A DNA stretch of 64,000 bases from Carettochelys insculpta (Eukaryota > Chordata > Testudines > Carettochelyidae): the NCBI RefSeq assembly GCF_033958435.1, contig NC_134158.1:4917837-4981836 (forward strand), in the 5' to 3' direction. A program made the position numbers and the translations under genes. The notes under the pieces were generated by a model. It was given only the letters and a program-made list of their open reading frames with translations. It was not told where the DNA came from and did no database searches. Of this stretch, positions 42,310 to 53,720 are shown in pieces; position 1 is the first letter of the stretch, and each line of letters begins with the position of its first letter.

Positions 42310-42990
42310 TCAGAGAGGTAGTCATGTTGGTCTCTATTGTAACAAAACACCCAGCAGTCCTGTTGCACTTTAAAGACTAACAAAATAATTTATTAGGTGA
42401 TGAGCTTTCCTGGGACAGATCCACTTCTTCAGATCAATAGCATTTCCAATACAGACTGGCAGGTGTACAGCACAGAGGTCCAAAATAAATAAATAAATAA
42501 ATAAATAACAGCTGACAAATCAGGTACATGGAACTGAACGAGGGTGAGGGGGAGAGATACTGTCTTGCCTGAGATCATTACAAATACCAAAGGAAGGGAA
42601 GCTCCTTGGAATGTGTGAGATACCTGCTCTCTCTATTCACACCAAGTGTTAATGTATCAAATCTGAGCATGAACCCCAGTTCACACATCTCCCTTTGCAA
42701 TCTGCTGTCAAAGTCTCTTTGTTGTGGGAGGCATATTCTCAGATCTTGAACAGAACGGCCCACTCCATTGAAACGCCCACTAAGAGGTTCACATGTATTC
42801 AGATTCCTAACGTCTTCTCTCTGCCCGTTCATTCTTTGGCAAAGGGTTTGCCCAATTTGCCCAATGTACATAGCAGAGGAACACTGCTGGCACATGATGG
42901 CATAAATAACATTGGTTGAGGTTACAGCACACTCCTTTGGAGCAGGTCTTTGGTACTAAGATCCAGCATAAAGAGCCACATGTTAATGGT
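42310..42990 (-). mobile_element. Penelope-like 3' fragment, minus strand
   Basis: The minus strand encodes MCQQCSSAMYIGQIGQTLCQ, RMNGQREDVRNLNT, then FNGVGRSVQDLRICLPQQRD, a long GIY-YIG and C-terminal frame (42,578-42,895). The usual PLE 3' tail runs to 42,310. An AAAT microsatellite sits inside at 42,482-42,508. Confidence 0.8.
42482..42508. repeat. (AAAT)n microsatellite
   Basis: About six AAAT units within the PLE 3' region. Confidence 0.9.
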
Positions 42991-44051
42991 TCTGTTAACC
43001 AGTAAGAGGGCACATTTGTTTAGAAAATAAGTATAAACAGTGGTGAAAAAAATCGAACATTTAAGCAAAGGCTGGATGACACATCACCTTAATTTATACC
43101 TGCGCATTCCGTGCACTGACCACTGCTTTTGCGGGGGGCGACCACAGTCGCTGTGTGAGAGGTCAGGATGTCATTCCTCCCGCCCCACCACCCCAACCTC
43201 TTTTACACACTTGAACAATCAAAGCAAATTAACAGTCCAGTTCAGAATTAGTGGCTTCAGTCTGTTCCTGCCCCAGTCTATGGCCCTTCCTCTCAGCTGT
43301 CCTCCATTCTGGCTAGTTCCCATGAATGACTCTCTGGGGTGAGCTCACGGATGACACTAGAAGCAGGGGCCTGTCTGAAGGACAGGTGAAGTTCTGCAAG
43401 GCATCTGCAACCCTAACTCTAGCTCACAGCTCCTCGGATCTACACTCAGCTAACCCAGCCATCCTCGAGCCCTTTTTCTTCCTTACTGTCTCTCCAGATG
43501 GACTTTTCTTGATGGCATATACAGCAGCCCAGGCCAAACCTCTCTAACCCGGCGCTCTCTGGTCTGGGAACAGCTGCAGTCTGGCATCATTTTAATTAGC
43601 TGGATGACCACTTATTGTGGGCGCAGCCAGGTTTCCCATGGTCTCATAAAGTTTGCTTCCACCCACCAGTCCTGGCTCTCCATTTTCTGTGCTGTTATTT
43701 AGCTGCATTTTACCCCAAAACATCTTCTAAGAGCCCAGTGAGCAGTGGAAATGCTGGGAATGCAGCTAGGGAATATTGACCTCCTGTGGTCCTGCAAATT
43801 CTCTCATCTGGCACCAGTCAGGTCCCGAGGGTGCCGGACTGGAGAGGTTCATTTACTCACTGTGCAAATTGCGTAAATTATTTCTAGATACCACTGCAGC
43901 CTGAACGTAGCCTGAGTGACATCTGAGGATTTGTATTGCCCCTCTTCATCCTTCTGCGGCAATGCTGGGAGCGGCCAGTAGGTGTCAGCATTACACAGCG
44001 CATCCCTCTCCTTACGCACCTGTATCTGCAACTCCAAGACCCGCATTCTCC
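42991..44051. other. No recognised gene
   Basis: Nothing recognised in this kilobase leading into the minisatellite. Confidence 0.3.
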
Positions 44052-44889
44052 GCCCGGGCAGAGGACCCCTGAGTCACAGCTCTGCAGGGGCTTGGGGGGA
44101 GCCCGCGCAGAGGGCCCCTGAGTCACAGCTCTGCAGGGGCTCGGGGGGAGCCCGCGCAGAGGGCCCCTGAGTCACAGCTCTCCAGGGGCTCGGGGGGAGC
44201 CCGCGCAGAGGGCCCCTGAGTCACAGCTCTCCAGGGGCTCGGGGGGAGCCCGCGCAGAGGGCCCCTGAGTCACAGCTCTCCAGGGGCTCGGGGGGAGCCC
44301 GCGCAGAGGGCCCCTGAGTCACAGCTCTGCAGGGGCTCGGGGGGAGCCCGCGCAGAGGGCCCCTGAGTCACAGCTCTCCAGGGTCTCGGGGGGAGCCCGC
44401 GCAGAGGGCCCCTGAGTCACAGCTCTCCAGGGGCTCGGGGGGAGCCCGCGCAGAGGGCCCCTGAGTCACAGCTCTGCAGGGGCTCGGGGGGAGCCCGCGC
44501 AGAGGGCCCCTGAGTCACAGCTCTCCAGGGGCTCGGGGGGAGCCCGCGCAGAGGACCCGAGTCACAGCTCTCCAGGGGCTCGGGGGGAGCCCGCGCAGAG
44601 GACCCGAGTCACAGCTCTGCAGGGGCTCGGGGGGAGCCCGCGCAGACGACCCCTGAGTCACAGCTCTCCAGGTGCTTGGGGGGAGCCCGCGCAGAGGGCC
44701 CCTGAGTCACAGCTCTGCAGGGGATTGGGGGGAGCCCGCGCAGAGGGCCCCTGAGTCACAGCTCTGCAGGGGCTCGGGGGGAGCCCGCGCAGAGGGCCCC
44801 TGAGTCACAGCTCTGCAGGGGCTCGGGGGGAGCCCGCGCAGAGGGCCCCTGAGTCACAGCTCTCCAGGGGCTTGGGGGGAGCCCACGCA
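44052..44889. repeat. 49-bp minisatellite, about 17 units, carrying AP-1-like sites
   Basis: The unit contains gcagagggcccctgagtcac, then agctctgcaggggctcgggg and gagcccgc. Units start 49 bp apart (44,101; 44,150; 44,199). Of 17 units, 15 contain TGAGTCA and two (near 44,552 and 44,604) read CGAGTCA and are shorter. The main variant is ctgcag versus ctccag. TGAGTCA is the consensus AP-1/NF-E2 half of many enhancers; function here is inference only. Confidence 0.9.
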
Positions 44890-45149
44890 CACCCCCCTCA
44901 GAGCGGAGGAATTCACCCCCCGGCAATAACCAACACCCCCCTGCCCGGGGTACACAGACAGGAGCTGCTGAAACAGAAGCCACGTCCTGGGCTCAGCCTT
45001 GTGTTAACTGTTCTACATCCTTCTCCCAGAGCTGGTTTCAATGCGCGCTGCTGGCAACCAGCCTCCCTCCAGCCACACACCGGACCAGCAACTCTCTCAT
45101 GACCACACACAAACCAGCAACTCCCGTGGGTCACGTCGTGTATTCGCTC

Positions 45150-46510
45150 TGCAGGGCCAGGTGGGCCCTTCACCTCCGCCCCCGGGGAGGAAGGAGACAC
45201 AAACGCTGCTCCTGCCCGCTGCTCTCGGGCTGCCACGTGCAAAGAGGACACCCCGGGGAGGGAGCGTCTCTGTGTCAGTATCGATCCACTCGGGGCGTGT
45301 CCCTGCCCTGCACGATCGGAACCAGCACGCGCCAGTGCCGGGTGAGGGGGTCGGTCCTGACACAGACACGCTCCCTCTCGGGGGCGCCCTTATCTGAAGG
45401 GGGAACGTGGTGACCCTCCGGCACCTTCCCCGCGTCACCCCACGGGCACGTCAGAGCCACCTCCCTCCCCACACGGGGGGGGGGGATGAACTGAGGGTTT
45501 GGCCGGTCGGAACGGACACGAGGAGGGAGAAGCTGGGGACTTGCAGAGCCGCCCGGGCGCTCCAGACACTCCCCCGTGGGGGGGGGGTCCCCGCCGCCCC
45601 GCTGCCACTCACAGGAACGGGCCGGCGGGAGCTTACCGGGGCGGTGACACCAGCGGGGTCCCCCGGACGGAGCCGCAAAAGACCCCGGTGTGTGCGAACC
45701 CCCCGTCCCGCGGGACCGTCTCTCCCCGCACCCCCCCCGGCACGTGCCCGCAGCCGGCGTGTCCCAGCCCGGCCCCTCGGGCCCCCCGGGAAGGAGAAGC
45801 GCCGCTTCGCTCCGCTCCGCTCCGCTCCCCGCCCCGCCCCACCGAGCACCTTTCCGCCGCCGCGGCTGAGGGGCCGCTGGAGCACGTGGCCCCCCCCCGC
45901 AGGAGCGTTTCGCGCCCAGGAGACAGGACAGAACCGCCCCCCCTCCCCCGGCAGAGGGCGAGCGCGGCCGGACCACACCCCCCTCCCCCCACTCGGCCCG
46001 GCCGGGGGCAGATGCAGCCGCACGTTGGACCCCGCTCGCGCACCCAGCACTGCGCACGCGCCGCGGAGCGACCTACCCCCCCCCCGGCAGGGCGGGGCCC
46101 GAGAAGTTCCGAGCGCCCCCCCGCCATTACCCCGGGTCCGTGTCGCCCCCACGGGGTGAGTGACCCCCCACATCTTGTCCCGTCCCCCCCCCCGGCTCTC
46201 CGCGGGGCTCCCCCTCCCCCGGCCCGGGACCCCGACACTCACCGCCAGGAGAGGCTGTACGAAACACCCCCGCGCAGCTCGGGCTATGCCACGCCCCCCG
46301 TACCGCGCATGCGCAGTGAGCGCGGCGGCAGCCGCTGCCCGGACTGACCCTGCCGGGGCTGTGGCGGCCGCTGCCCGTTCGGCGCACACGTGACAAAGCG
46401 CTGCGGAGGGAGGGGGGGTCAGTGCCCCCTAGAGCCCCACGGGGGGACAGTCCCCAGGGTGTGAGCCCCGCCCCCCGCGCGCGCTGCCTCGTGCGGGAGC
46501 CCCGCCCCCC
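45150..46510. promoter_or_regulatory. CpG island
   Basis: Dense CpG, C runs and GC boxes. Long frames exist on both strands, as expected from composition. Probably a promoter, possibly bidirectional, for a gene not recognised here. Confidence 0.55.
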
Positions 46511-47105
46511 CGCGCGCTCAGAGGGCGGGACAGGGCTGTTGTCACCCGCGCCCGCCCCGCCCTGCAGCGGGTGTGTGCGGCGTCCTGCCCCTCCCGCCGC
46601 AGAGCCCCACCCCGCCACACACCAGCTACGTGCACGTCACGTGTTCCCGGGGCGCCCAGCGCCGCCTCCCCCGGGTGGCACCGCACAACACCAGGGCCGG
46701 GGGGCGCGGCCACAACGGCGCTGTCCGTCCCGCTGCCACCGCCCCCCTGCGCTGCACCTGGGCCGGGCTGGGACCCAGCCGCTGCCTGCGGGGAGCGCTC
46801 CGGCACTGCCACGTGTCCTGAGCCCACGAGTGAGTGACCGGGGGGCGGGGCTGCGCAGGAAGGGCCGTGCAGGGCTCAGTGTGCGGGGCTGTGAAATGGG
46901 TGCCTGGTTCAGAGACTGGCTTTAGGATGGGGGGGGGCGAGGGGCAGTGCAGCGGGGTTGGGAGGGGCGGGGTGTCTATTTCCATCTCCCAAAGGAGGGT
47001 GACATCTCATGGGTACGTTATTGTAGGAGCAGAGGGAGATCTCGCAGTTGAAGCAGGGGCAGGGCTGGGCACCAGGACTCCTGGGTTCTCTTCTCAGCTC
47101 TAGGA
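46511..47105. repeat. Duplicated segment, copy A
   Basis: It begins gcgctcagagggcgggacag and ends gggttctcttctcagctcta. Copy B at 48,590 repeats it in the same direction with small differences. It contains an E-box cluster (acgtgcacgtcacgtgtt near 46,630). Confidence 0.8.
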
Positions 47106-48540
47106 GGTGTAGCCAGACATGAACCCCCTATTTGGCCTTTTCTTCCTCTTCCCCCCCCCCACTGGGAGAGACAGAGAGAGAAATAAGCAGGGGAGACAGG
47201 CAGCCTTTGATGTCCTGGGAACACAGGTGTGCTGTCTAGCCCAGCCTCTCTGCTATACACAAAAACCAGACAGTGGATGGGCTAGCTAATGGCCGCCCTT
47301 CTGGCTCATCTCGGTAATTGACATGCCTTGATCACTTCCCCAGCCTTGATCACTTCCCCAGGAAGATTGGGGAACCCCGCCCACCACCTCCAAAGGTGCA
47401 CAATTGTCCACAATTCACAGGTGCAAATTGAGCCTTGCATCTTCCCTGGGAAACCTGGGGTTCAAACACTCCAATTGGCCACTTGACACCAGGAAGAAGC
47501 CTACGTGCCACAACGGGTATAAAGGGGCTTGGCAAACCACCCCCCCCTTTAAGTTTCAATCACCTACAGCTGCTGGCCAGGTCTGGAACTAACTCCCGAG
47601 ACTGGGGATGCCTGGTTCGTATCTACTTCTTCCCCAGGGATTGAGAGAATTTGGGTCACACTGGATCTAGGAGGCAGGGGTAAGAATTACACCTGTATTG
47701 CACTTCTTTCCTATAGGAATTGAGGGAAAGACTCTGGTTCCACCAGGTCTAAGAGGCAGGGGTGAAAATCACACCTGTAACTTGCCTTTCTTGTGTACAC
47801 GTTACTTGTATTAGTTTAAGGTAGCGAATTTGTCCAAAACTTTTCTTAAGTTAAATTGTGTTGTTTCCCCTTTAAAAACCGCGGGTACGAGCTGTTTTTG
47901 GGCTATAAACTGCTAAAACCAGAAGCCTGTCACTCAGACCGCGGGAAGCCCTGACCTTATCTTTAAAACGCGTTTACCCCTTTGATCTATTACAACACTG
48001 CGATCCTCCGCTATCTTTTACGTAGAACTGTAGAAAATTTATCTTGCCTACCAAACCCCAGGGGGTCCTCGCCTAACCTGAACTGGCGAGCTGCGGTCAG
48101 CAATGACCTTCTGCAAATAGTAGTAACCACGAGTAAAATCATTCTCCTGTCACTCACTCGGCGCCCATCTTGGTTTCATTCATAAAGTGAGCGGTCAGTT
48201 TAAAACCCCCTTTCACACGCAGCAGCCGCTTCTGTTGTAAAATCGCTGCCAGCGGTTTCCTATCAACTGTTAGAAAAGTTATAAACAAAAATTCACAATT
48301 GTGGTACTTCGATCACTTGTCTGAGTTATATTGTTTCCATCTGTGTATAAATACAAAGTAACTGTTAAAGCCTCTAATAAGTGTAATTTTCCTCTTGCTG
48401 CTGTGCCCGAACTAAGCGCAAACCAAAGAACCCCGCCTGCCCTGGCTGCTCAGCGCAGCTGCTGGGGCGGCATCGCCCCCCCCCCCCCTTTGCCCCTCCG
48501 GACCTTTAGCTGGCACCTGGGCACCGGCTCACCGAGCCGC
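47106..48540. mobile_element. Possible LTR or solo-LTR-like insertion between the duplicated segments
   Basis: The composition drops sharply to AT-rich relative to both sides. A TATAAAGG lies at 47,518, a C run and a pair of about 80-bp direct repeats follow (47,637-47,790, sharing aggcaggggt and acacctgta), and there is no ORF. This would fit an LTR that separates two copies of a duplication, but no defined ends or TSD were found. Low confidence. Confidence 0.3.
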
Positions 48541-49222
48541 GAGAGACCCCGCTGTGTGCGAACCCCCCGCCCCGCGGGACCGTCTCTCCGCGCGCTCAGA
48601 GGGCGGGACAGGGCTGTTGTCACCCGCGCCCGGCCCGGCCCTGCAGCGGGTGTGTGCGGTGTCCTGCCCCTCCCCCCGCAGCGCCCCGCCCCGCCCCGCC
48701 CGTCGGTGTGACACTGTCACACCCGCTACACACCCGCCACGTGCACGTCACGTGTTCCCGGTGCAGCCCCGGGGCGCCCAGCGCCGCCTCCCCCGGGCCG
48801 CACCGCACAGCACCAGGGCCGGGGGGCGCGGCCACAACGGCGCTGCCACCGCCGCCCTGCGCTGCACCTGGGCCGGGCTGGGCTGGGACCCAGCCGCTGC
48901 CTGCGGGGAGCGCTCCGGCACTGCCACGTGTCCTGTGCCCATGAGTGAGTGACCAGGGGGCTGGGCTGCGCAGGAAGTGCCGTGCAGGGCTCAGTGTGTG
49001 GGGCTGTGAAATGGGTGCCTGGTTCAGAGGCTGGCTTTAGGATGGGGGTGGGGCGAGGGGCAGTGCAGCGGGGTTGGGAGGGGCGGGGTGTCTATTTCCA
49101 TCTCCCAAAGGAGGGTGACATCTCATGGGTACATTATTGTAGGAGCAGAGGGAGATCTCGCAGTTGAAGCAGGGGCAGGGCTGGGCACCAGGACTCCTGG
49201 GTTCTCTTCTCAGCTCTGGGAG
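48541..49222. repeat. Duplicated segment, copy B, rearranged
   Basis: Bases 48,590-49,222 match copy A. Bases 48,541-48,589 instead match 45,672-45,726 (tgtgtgcgaacccccc, cgcgggaccgtctctcc). Copy B therefore joins two parts that lie about 0.8 kb apart on the copy A side. It is CpG-rich with two overlapping CACGTG motifs (ccacgtgcacgtcacgtgtt near 48,737). Confidence 0.75.
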
Positions 49223-49879
49223 GGCAGTGGGGTCGAGTGGTTTGAGCTCTGGCCTGCTCTCCCTCACTTCCCTGTCACTCTGCGCCTCGGTTTCCCTTGG
49301 TGAGTGAGGACACGTTCCCAGCAACCCAGGGAACGGGGCAGTCCGGATAATTCACCGAGAAGGGCTTCATGCCACTATCGTGAGCGTACTCGAGATACAC
49401 CAAGGAGCATGGGGGTTACTGCAGCCCATTGGGCTGCCCCACAGCTCCGACAAGCTGCCTCAGAGCAAGTGAGGGGGAGACTTCCCCTTGACCGGCCAAC
49501 GTGTGTCAAAATGTCGCCTGCCTCAGCTCCCCGAGGCCTGTGACAGACAACAAGAGCTGCGTTCCCCAGCACAGGCACCCCATGGGCCGGGTTTGCCTCT
49601 ACGGAACCCCTCAGGGTAAACTGAGGCACAGGGAGGGAGTGGTGAGTCGCTTGAGCTGAGCTGGGGAAGCAGCGCTGTCTCCCACCTGCCCCTGCCTGCT
49701 CTCTAGCCCTGGCAGGCCCCTCACGCCCCGGCCGCCCCTTGCAAGGGAAGGGACACGACCCAACTGGATTTCTGGCCATGGAGCTCTGTGCTCCCACTGG
49801 AGATCCACCCAGTGCGACTCAGCCACTGATGTCCCTTTGAACACCCAGACCTGCTTCTTTGCCCTCTGGGGAAGGAGGG
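49223..49879. other. No recognised gene
   Basis: Unique-looking sequence; nothing recognised. Confidence 0.3.
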
Positions 49880-50098
49880 GGATGAAGGGGCTGGAGCACA
49901 TGACCTATGAGGAGAAGCTGAGGGATTTGGGTTTATTTAGTTTCCTGAAGAGAAGACTGGGGAGCGATTTGATAGCAGCCTTCAACTACCCAAAGGGGAC
50001 GCTCTGGGGGGGTTGATCCTGCTTTAGGCAGGGGGCTGGACTAGACGACCTCCTGAGGTCCCCTCCGGCGCTCGGATTCTGTGATTGTGATTCTGATC
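49880..50098 (+). mobile_element. CR1 3'-end fragment
   Basis: It contains gagcacatgacctatgagga, a tail with gctggactagacgacctcct and the terminal gattctgtgattgtgattct of CR1. Confidence 0.8.
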
Positions 50099-50754
50099 TG
50101 TCTGCCTTTTCCAGATGGATTAGATCCTTTTCCAGTCGATTGATTCTCATCTGATTTTACCCGTTTTATCTTCTTCAGCCCTCTCCTCCTGAGTAGAACA
50201 CAGAGAATCCCTGTTTATCGACCCTCCCGTAAGAGATGCCTGTGTCCAATCCACACGCTCCTCTGCACCCATCGGCTCCCCCCAGCCCTTCGCTTAAAAA
50301 CTGCTCTGCGACATCTCATTGTTCAGTGCCAGCAGCCTGGTTCCGTTTTGGGGTAGGTGGGGCCCATCCCCCCTGTACAGCCTCCCGCTTCTCCAAAAGT
50401 GTCCCCAGTTCCTAATGAATGTGAACCTCTCTGCCCGGCCCCATCCTCTCACCCCTGCGCTGAGACTCTGCAGTCCTCCCTGCTCACCTGGCCCTGCACG
50501 TGGAAGTGGGAGCGTTTCAGAGAGCGCTGCCATAGAGGGCCTGGATTACAATCGCTCCAGGATCTCTCCAGGTCTCTTCCAGTTCTGTGACCACCCCAGA
50601 GCGCTTGGGCGGCTGCCCAGGAAAGATTCAGGGCCACTCAGCTGGTTTGCAGAGCACCCAGCGCTGGCCGCCTGTGTTTCTATTGCAGGCGCACAGCCAC
50701 ACAGGCTTTGGTGCACATACACATTTTATTCTGCCGCTGGAGGGGAACAATGGT
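50099..50754. other. No recognised gene
   Basis: Unique-looking sequence; nothing recognised. Confidence 0.3.
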
Positions 50755-50860
50755 GAGGAGGGAGAGGTCAGTGGTTAGAGCGTTGGCCTGGTAAACCCAG
50801 GGCTGTGGGATTAACCCTTCAGAAGGGCCTTCAAGGGTCTGGGGCAGGATAGACTGAAAA
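50755..50860 (+). mobile_element. tRNA-derived SINE fragment
   Basis: A box A-like ggtcagtggttagagcgttg, an anticodon-arm-like ggcctggtaaacccagg and a box B-like gtgggattaaccc lie in tRNA spacing. The cloverleaf is degraded, so this is a SINE head and not a tRNA gene. Confidence 0.65.
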
Positions 50861-51960
50861 AACCCCAAAACTATCAGGCCTGGTGATGGGTCCTAGTAGT
50901 ATAAGGGTGTTAGCCGGTGGGCAGGTAATGTGCGGTGAGGTATTCCCCTGGGTCCTAAGCAACCCAGTTTTTTACTGGTAGAGCAGGCAGCTCCTAGCAC
51001 ACTCACCCATGGCCAGGCTGTAGTAACCAAACGGTTAAAGTTCTTTTGTTGTGCCGGCTGTGTTGCAGTGACAAAAGGGTTAACAAAATAGTTAGGCTTG
51101 GATCTTAACTAGTTACAAGTTTATTAAGCTACACAAAGGCTATTGTTTACTTCTTATATGCTAGCAAAGTACAGGTGTTAACAAGTTACCTTACAATCCA
51201 ATACAAAGATATCAGTTATCATCTAACACAATGATATCTTGGCACAATGACATCTAGTTACAGAGCTCTAATTCTTTAGCTGTGCACAAAAAAAAGTCAG
51301 AGACCTAGCATGGGTGACATCTTACCCTCTCTGCGTCTCTCGATACCAGCGTAGCCAAGCCGGATCGGTCACTCAATTCCGCGGAAAGACGAATACGAGG
51401 TTGGGCGTCCCCAGTAGTGGACCTCGGGAGGCAATCACCTGACCCGACCAGCAGGTAGTTGGTTGAAATGCACTCAAAGTTAGAGTTCTGCTGGACCCAT
51501 CTTTTATACCCCTTTCGGGTTATGTATTCTCTTTCTTATCTATGGTGCCAGATCATACTGGTCTGTCTTTGTGACGCCAGTTTGTTACAAGGGCATTTCT
51601 ACTTAGTTTGCACTTGTAAGACAAGAGATAAGCAATTTAGGAGTACAGGACATTCTTTTGTGCGGGCGGGGCACGTCCCCTTCTGGGTGATTGTGTGTGT
51701 GCATCATATTGATCAATGCCAGCTGGGGTGATTTCTTGAGGGTCCCCCCCACCTCATGTTGACAGTCTGGCCTGTTAGCCTTCTAGCTGTACTTGCTGCT
51801 TCTCAGGGTCACGATAAGCTAGCATGTCTGGGCCTCAATGAGGGCATCAAAGACTGTGCTGTCAGCAGCCGTTTCCGTGCCCTGTGTGCTCCTCAGTGGG
51901 GGGGGCAAACGAGCAAGCTGGCTTGTAAGGGGGAGACTTTGTCTGGCTACAAAGGGATCT
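50861..51960. other. No recognised gene
   Basis: AT-richer DNA with a tttatacccc near 51,503. Possibly LTR-derived, but no ends were found. Confidence 0.3.
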
Positions 51961-52150
51961 ACCATCAATCTTTAGCCACGCCCCTTTTCCTTTTAGCCAC
52001 GCCCCTTTCACCAGAAGCCCCAGCCCAGCCCTTTTAGCTCCGCCCATCCCTTTCACCAGAAGTCCCACCCCCTTAACCCTTTTGCCCCTCCTTCCTGTCA
52101 CCAGAAGTTCCTCCCCAACTCCTTTAGGCCCGCCCCCTGTCACCGGAAGA
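51961..52150 (+). promoter_or_regulatory. Tandem GC-box-like repeat upstream of the inverted-repeat ORF
   Basis: Diverged units of about 30-55 bp contain ttttagccacgcccctttca, ccagaag, tttagctccgccca and taggcccgccccctgtcac. They resemble Sp/KLF-type CACCC and GC boxes. The array ends about 40 bp before an ATG at 52,186. Confidence 0.5.
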
Positions 52151-52185
52151 CGTTCCCTTCGGGGGTAGGAGTACATCTGGGTCAA

Positions 52186-53139
52186 GTGAGACTGGAAGGA
52201 AAGGGTGTCATGCGACCCCTCGAAGGACTCGCCCCTCCACCAATCGGAGCACAGCGCTACCCCCAGAAAGAGGCCATCTTCTTCCAAGAGCGCGTGTTTC
52301 AGAAATGTGCAAATGCTGAGCGGGAAGATGGACACTTTCACCACCCCTGCCAGAGTTCGGACTTTGTTCATGTGCCGACGGGTCTCCGCCGCATGTGGAG
52401 AAAGCGCTGCATCCGCGACAGCTGCGAGGGGGAGGCGGTAGCCGAGGGGAGCCCTTTGGCCCAACCCTTGTTGACGGATACACCGGAACCCGACCCCGAA
52501 ACCCAACCACTCTCGAGGCAGCCCGACAAGGTAGACGGCCTCTCTTTGTCCACCCCTACGGAGGAAGGCGGCCGCAGGTTGAAGGAGTCAGACAAAGAGA
52601 ACGGAAAAGAAGCCAAAGAGGTAAGAAACGAATGAGCGAGGTTGGGGGGTCGTGTAATGGGATTTTGTAAAAACCTAAAAAGACCACAGGATTGTACATT
52701 ATTTTCTTTCTGGGAATCTTTCCAGAGCTCGACAAGGCCTTCCTTGAGGACCCTAAACCCCAGGACGACGATGTGTCAGAACGAAGATGAAATGGATCCA
52801 CCTTGGTTTTGCTCAACACCGATACAAACCACTGAAGATGATGCGAAGGACGATGGCTACGAGGAATTTAGAAGGAGGCTTGGTATGGAACTGGCTGAGC
52901 CAGTCCCATGTCATCAGCGTAAAAAAGGTCTGCGTTCGATTGTGCGCGTTGTTGTTTATGCCACACCCGCTCACGACACTGTCCTCAAGCACTGCCTCCG
53001 GGAAAAGCTTTTTGAAGACTGTGAGGCCTGTGTCATAGGTGCACCAGGCCAAAGGCAGCAGGACTTGGTGGCCCCTTACAGACTAACACAGATTTTGGAG
53101 CATATGCTTCAAAATGTCTCTCGAAAAAATTCTGTCTGA
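52186..53139 (+). CDS. Unrecognised two-exon ORF in arm 1
   Basis: Exon 1 (52,186-52,620) ends in a highly acidic and basic stretch (ESDKENGKEAKE) before a gtaaga donor. A 105-bp intron with acceptor gggaatctttccag leads to exon 2 (52,726-53,139) in the same frame. Exon 2 contains DDAKDDGYEEFRRRLGMELA and IVRVVVYATPAHDTVLKHCL. Its last roughly 25 codons run into SINE tail sequence (cagactaacacagattttgg). GC boxes precede it. I do not recognise the family and assign no function. It may be a decayed or new gene. The duplicate in arm 2 encodes an identical exon 2. Confidence 0.45.
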
Positions 53140-53216
53140 ATTGTTCTGGGCCTGGAGCTTCAGGCACCTCAGTCCCCTCCTTAATAGGGCCCTGGGCACG
53201 TCCAGCGCCCTCTCAC

Positions 53217-53429
53217 CTGCAGCAGCTCCAGCACCGGCTGCTGACACGTCCCCTCCAGCTGTGTGTTGAGGGTGCCAGCCCGGGAAATCTTCTCCCCCAG
53301 CCGGGTGGCATTTTCCTCCCCCCTCGGCCCGATCTCCTGGGCCAGCTCTCCCAGCCGTGCCAGCAGGAGGCGCTCTTGTTCAGCCAGGAACTCCCACGCC
53401 ACCAGCTGCCTCTCCACGGCCGTCTGCCG
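53217..53429 (-). pseudogene. Orphan TRIM coiled-coil exon, arm 1
   Basis: 213 nt on the minus strand with acceptor gcgcccctcag and donor gtgaga. All codons are open (AVERQLVAWEFLAEQERLLL... CQQPVLELLQ). It is nearly the same as the exon at 2469, without its stop. No RING, 96-nt or B30.2 exon is found nearby, so it is a stray exon copy that still has both splice signals. Upstream intron sequence was copied too, arguing for DNA-level duplication. Confidence 0.75.
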
Positions 53430-53720
53430 CTGAGGGGCGCAGAGGGGCCGGGCTGGCCACGGGGAGAGGGACACAGGACGTGGGCTGTTCCGCGCTGCCC
53501 GGGGCTTTTCATTCACAACTCAGCCGGGCCTAGCCAGCTAGCAGCCCCGAAAGAAGGCAGCCCCAGCGACTCCTGTGAGGAGCAGCGAACAGGAGCAGCT
53601 CACAGGCAGCTCGCCTTTGGGAGGAGCCACATACCTGTTTTCACCTTTCTTGTACGGGGTTTCTCTTGTGCCCTCCAAGGCGGCACTAGAAACAAATAAG
53701 GGATCTCTGTCAAGGGAGAA

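Noticed and set aside
44052..44889. Possible CRISPR array or satellite
   Set aside because: Units are contiguous with no unique spacers, in a vertebrate genome. It is a minisatellite.
45275..46510. Long frames of 200-310 codons on both strands
   Set aside because: Composition-driven frames in a CpG island, Arg/Pro/Gly-rich, mutually overlapping, with no family resemblance.
50755..50860. Possible tRNA gene
   Set aside because: Box A and box B are present but the arms do not pair well, and the flank continues as a SINE body.
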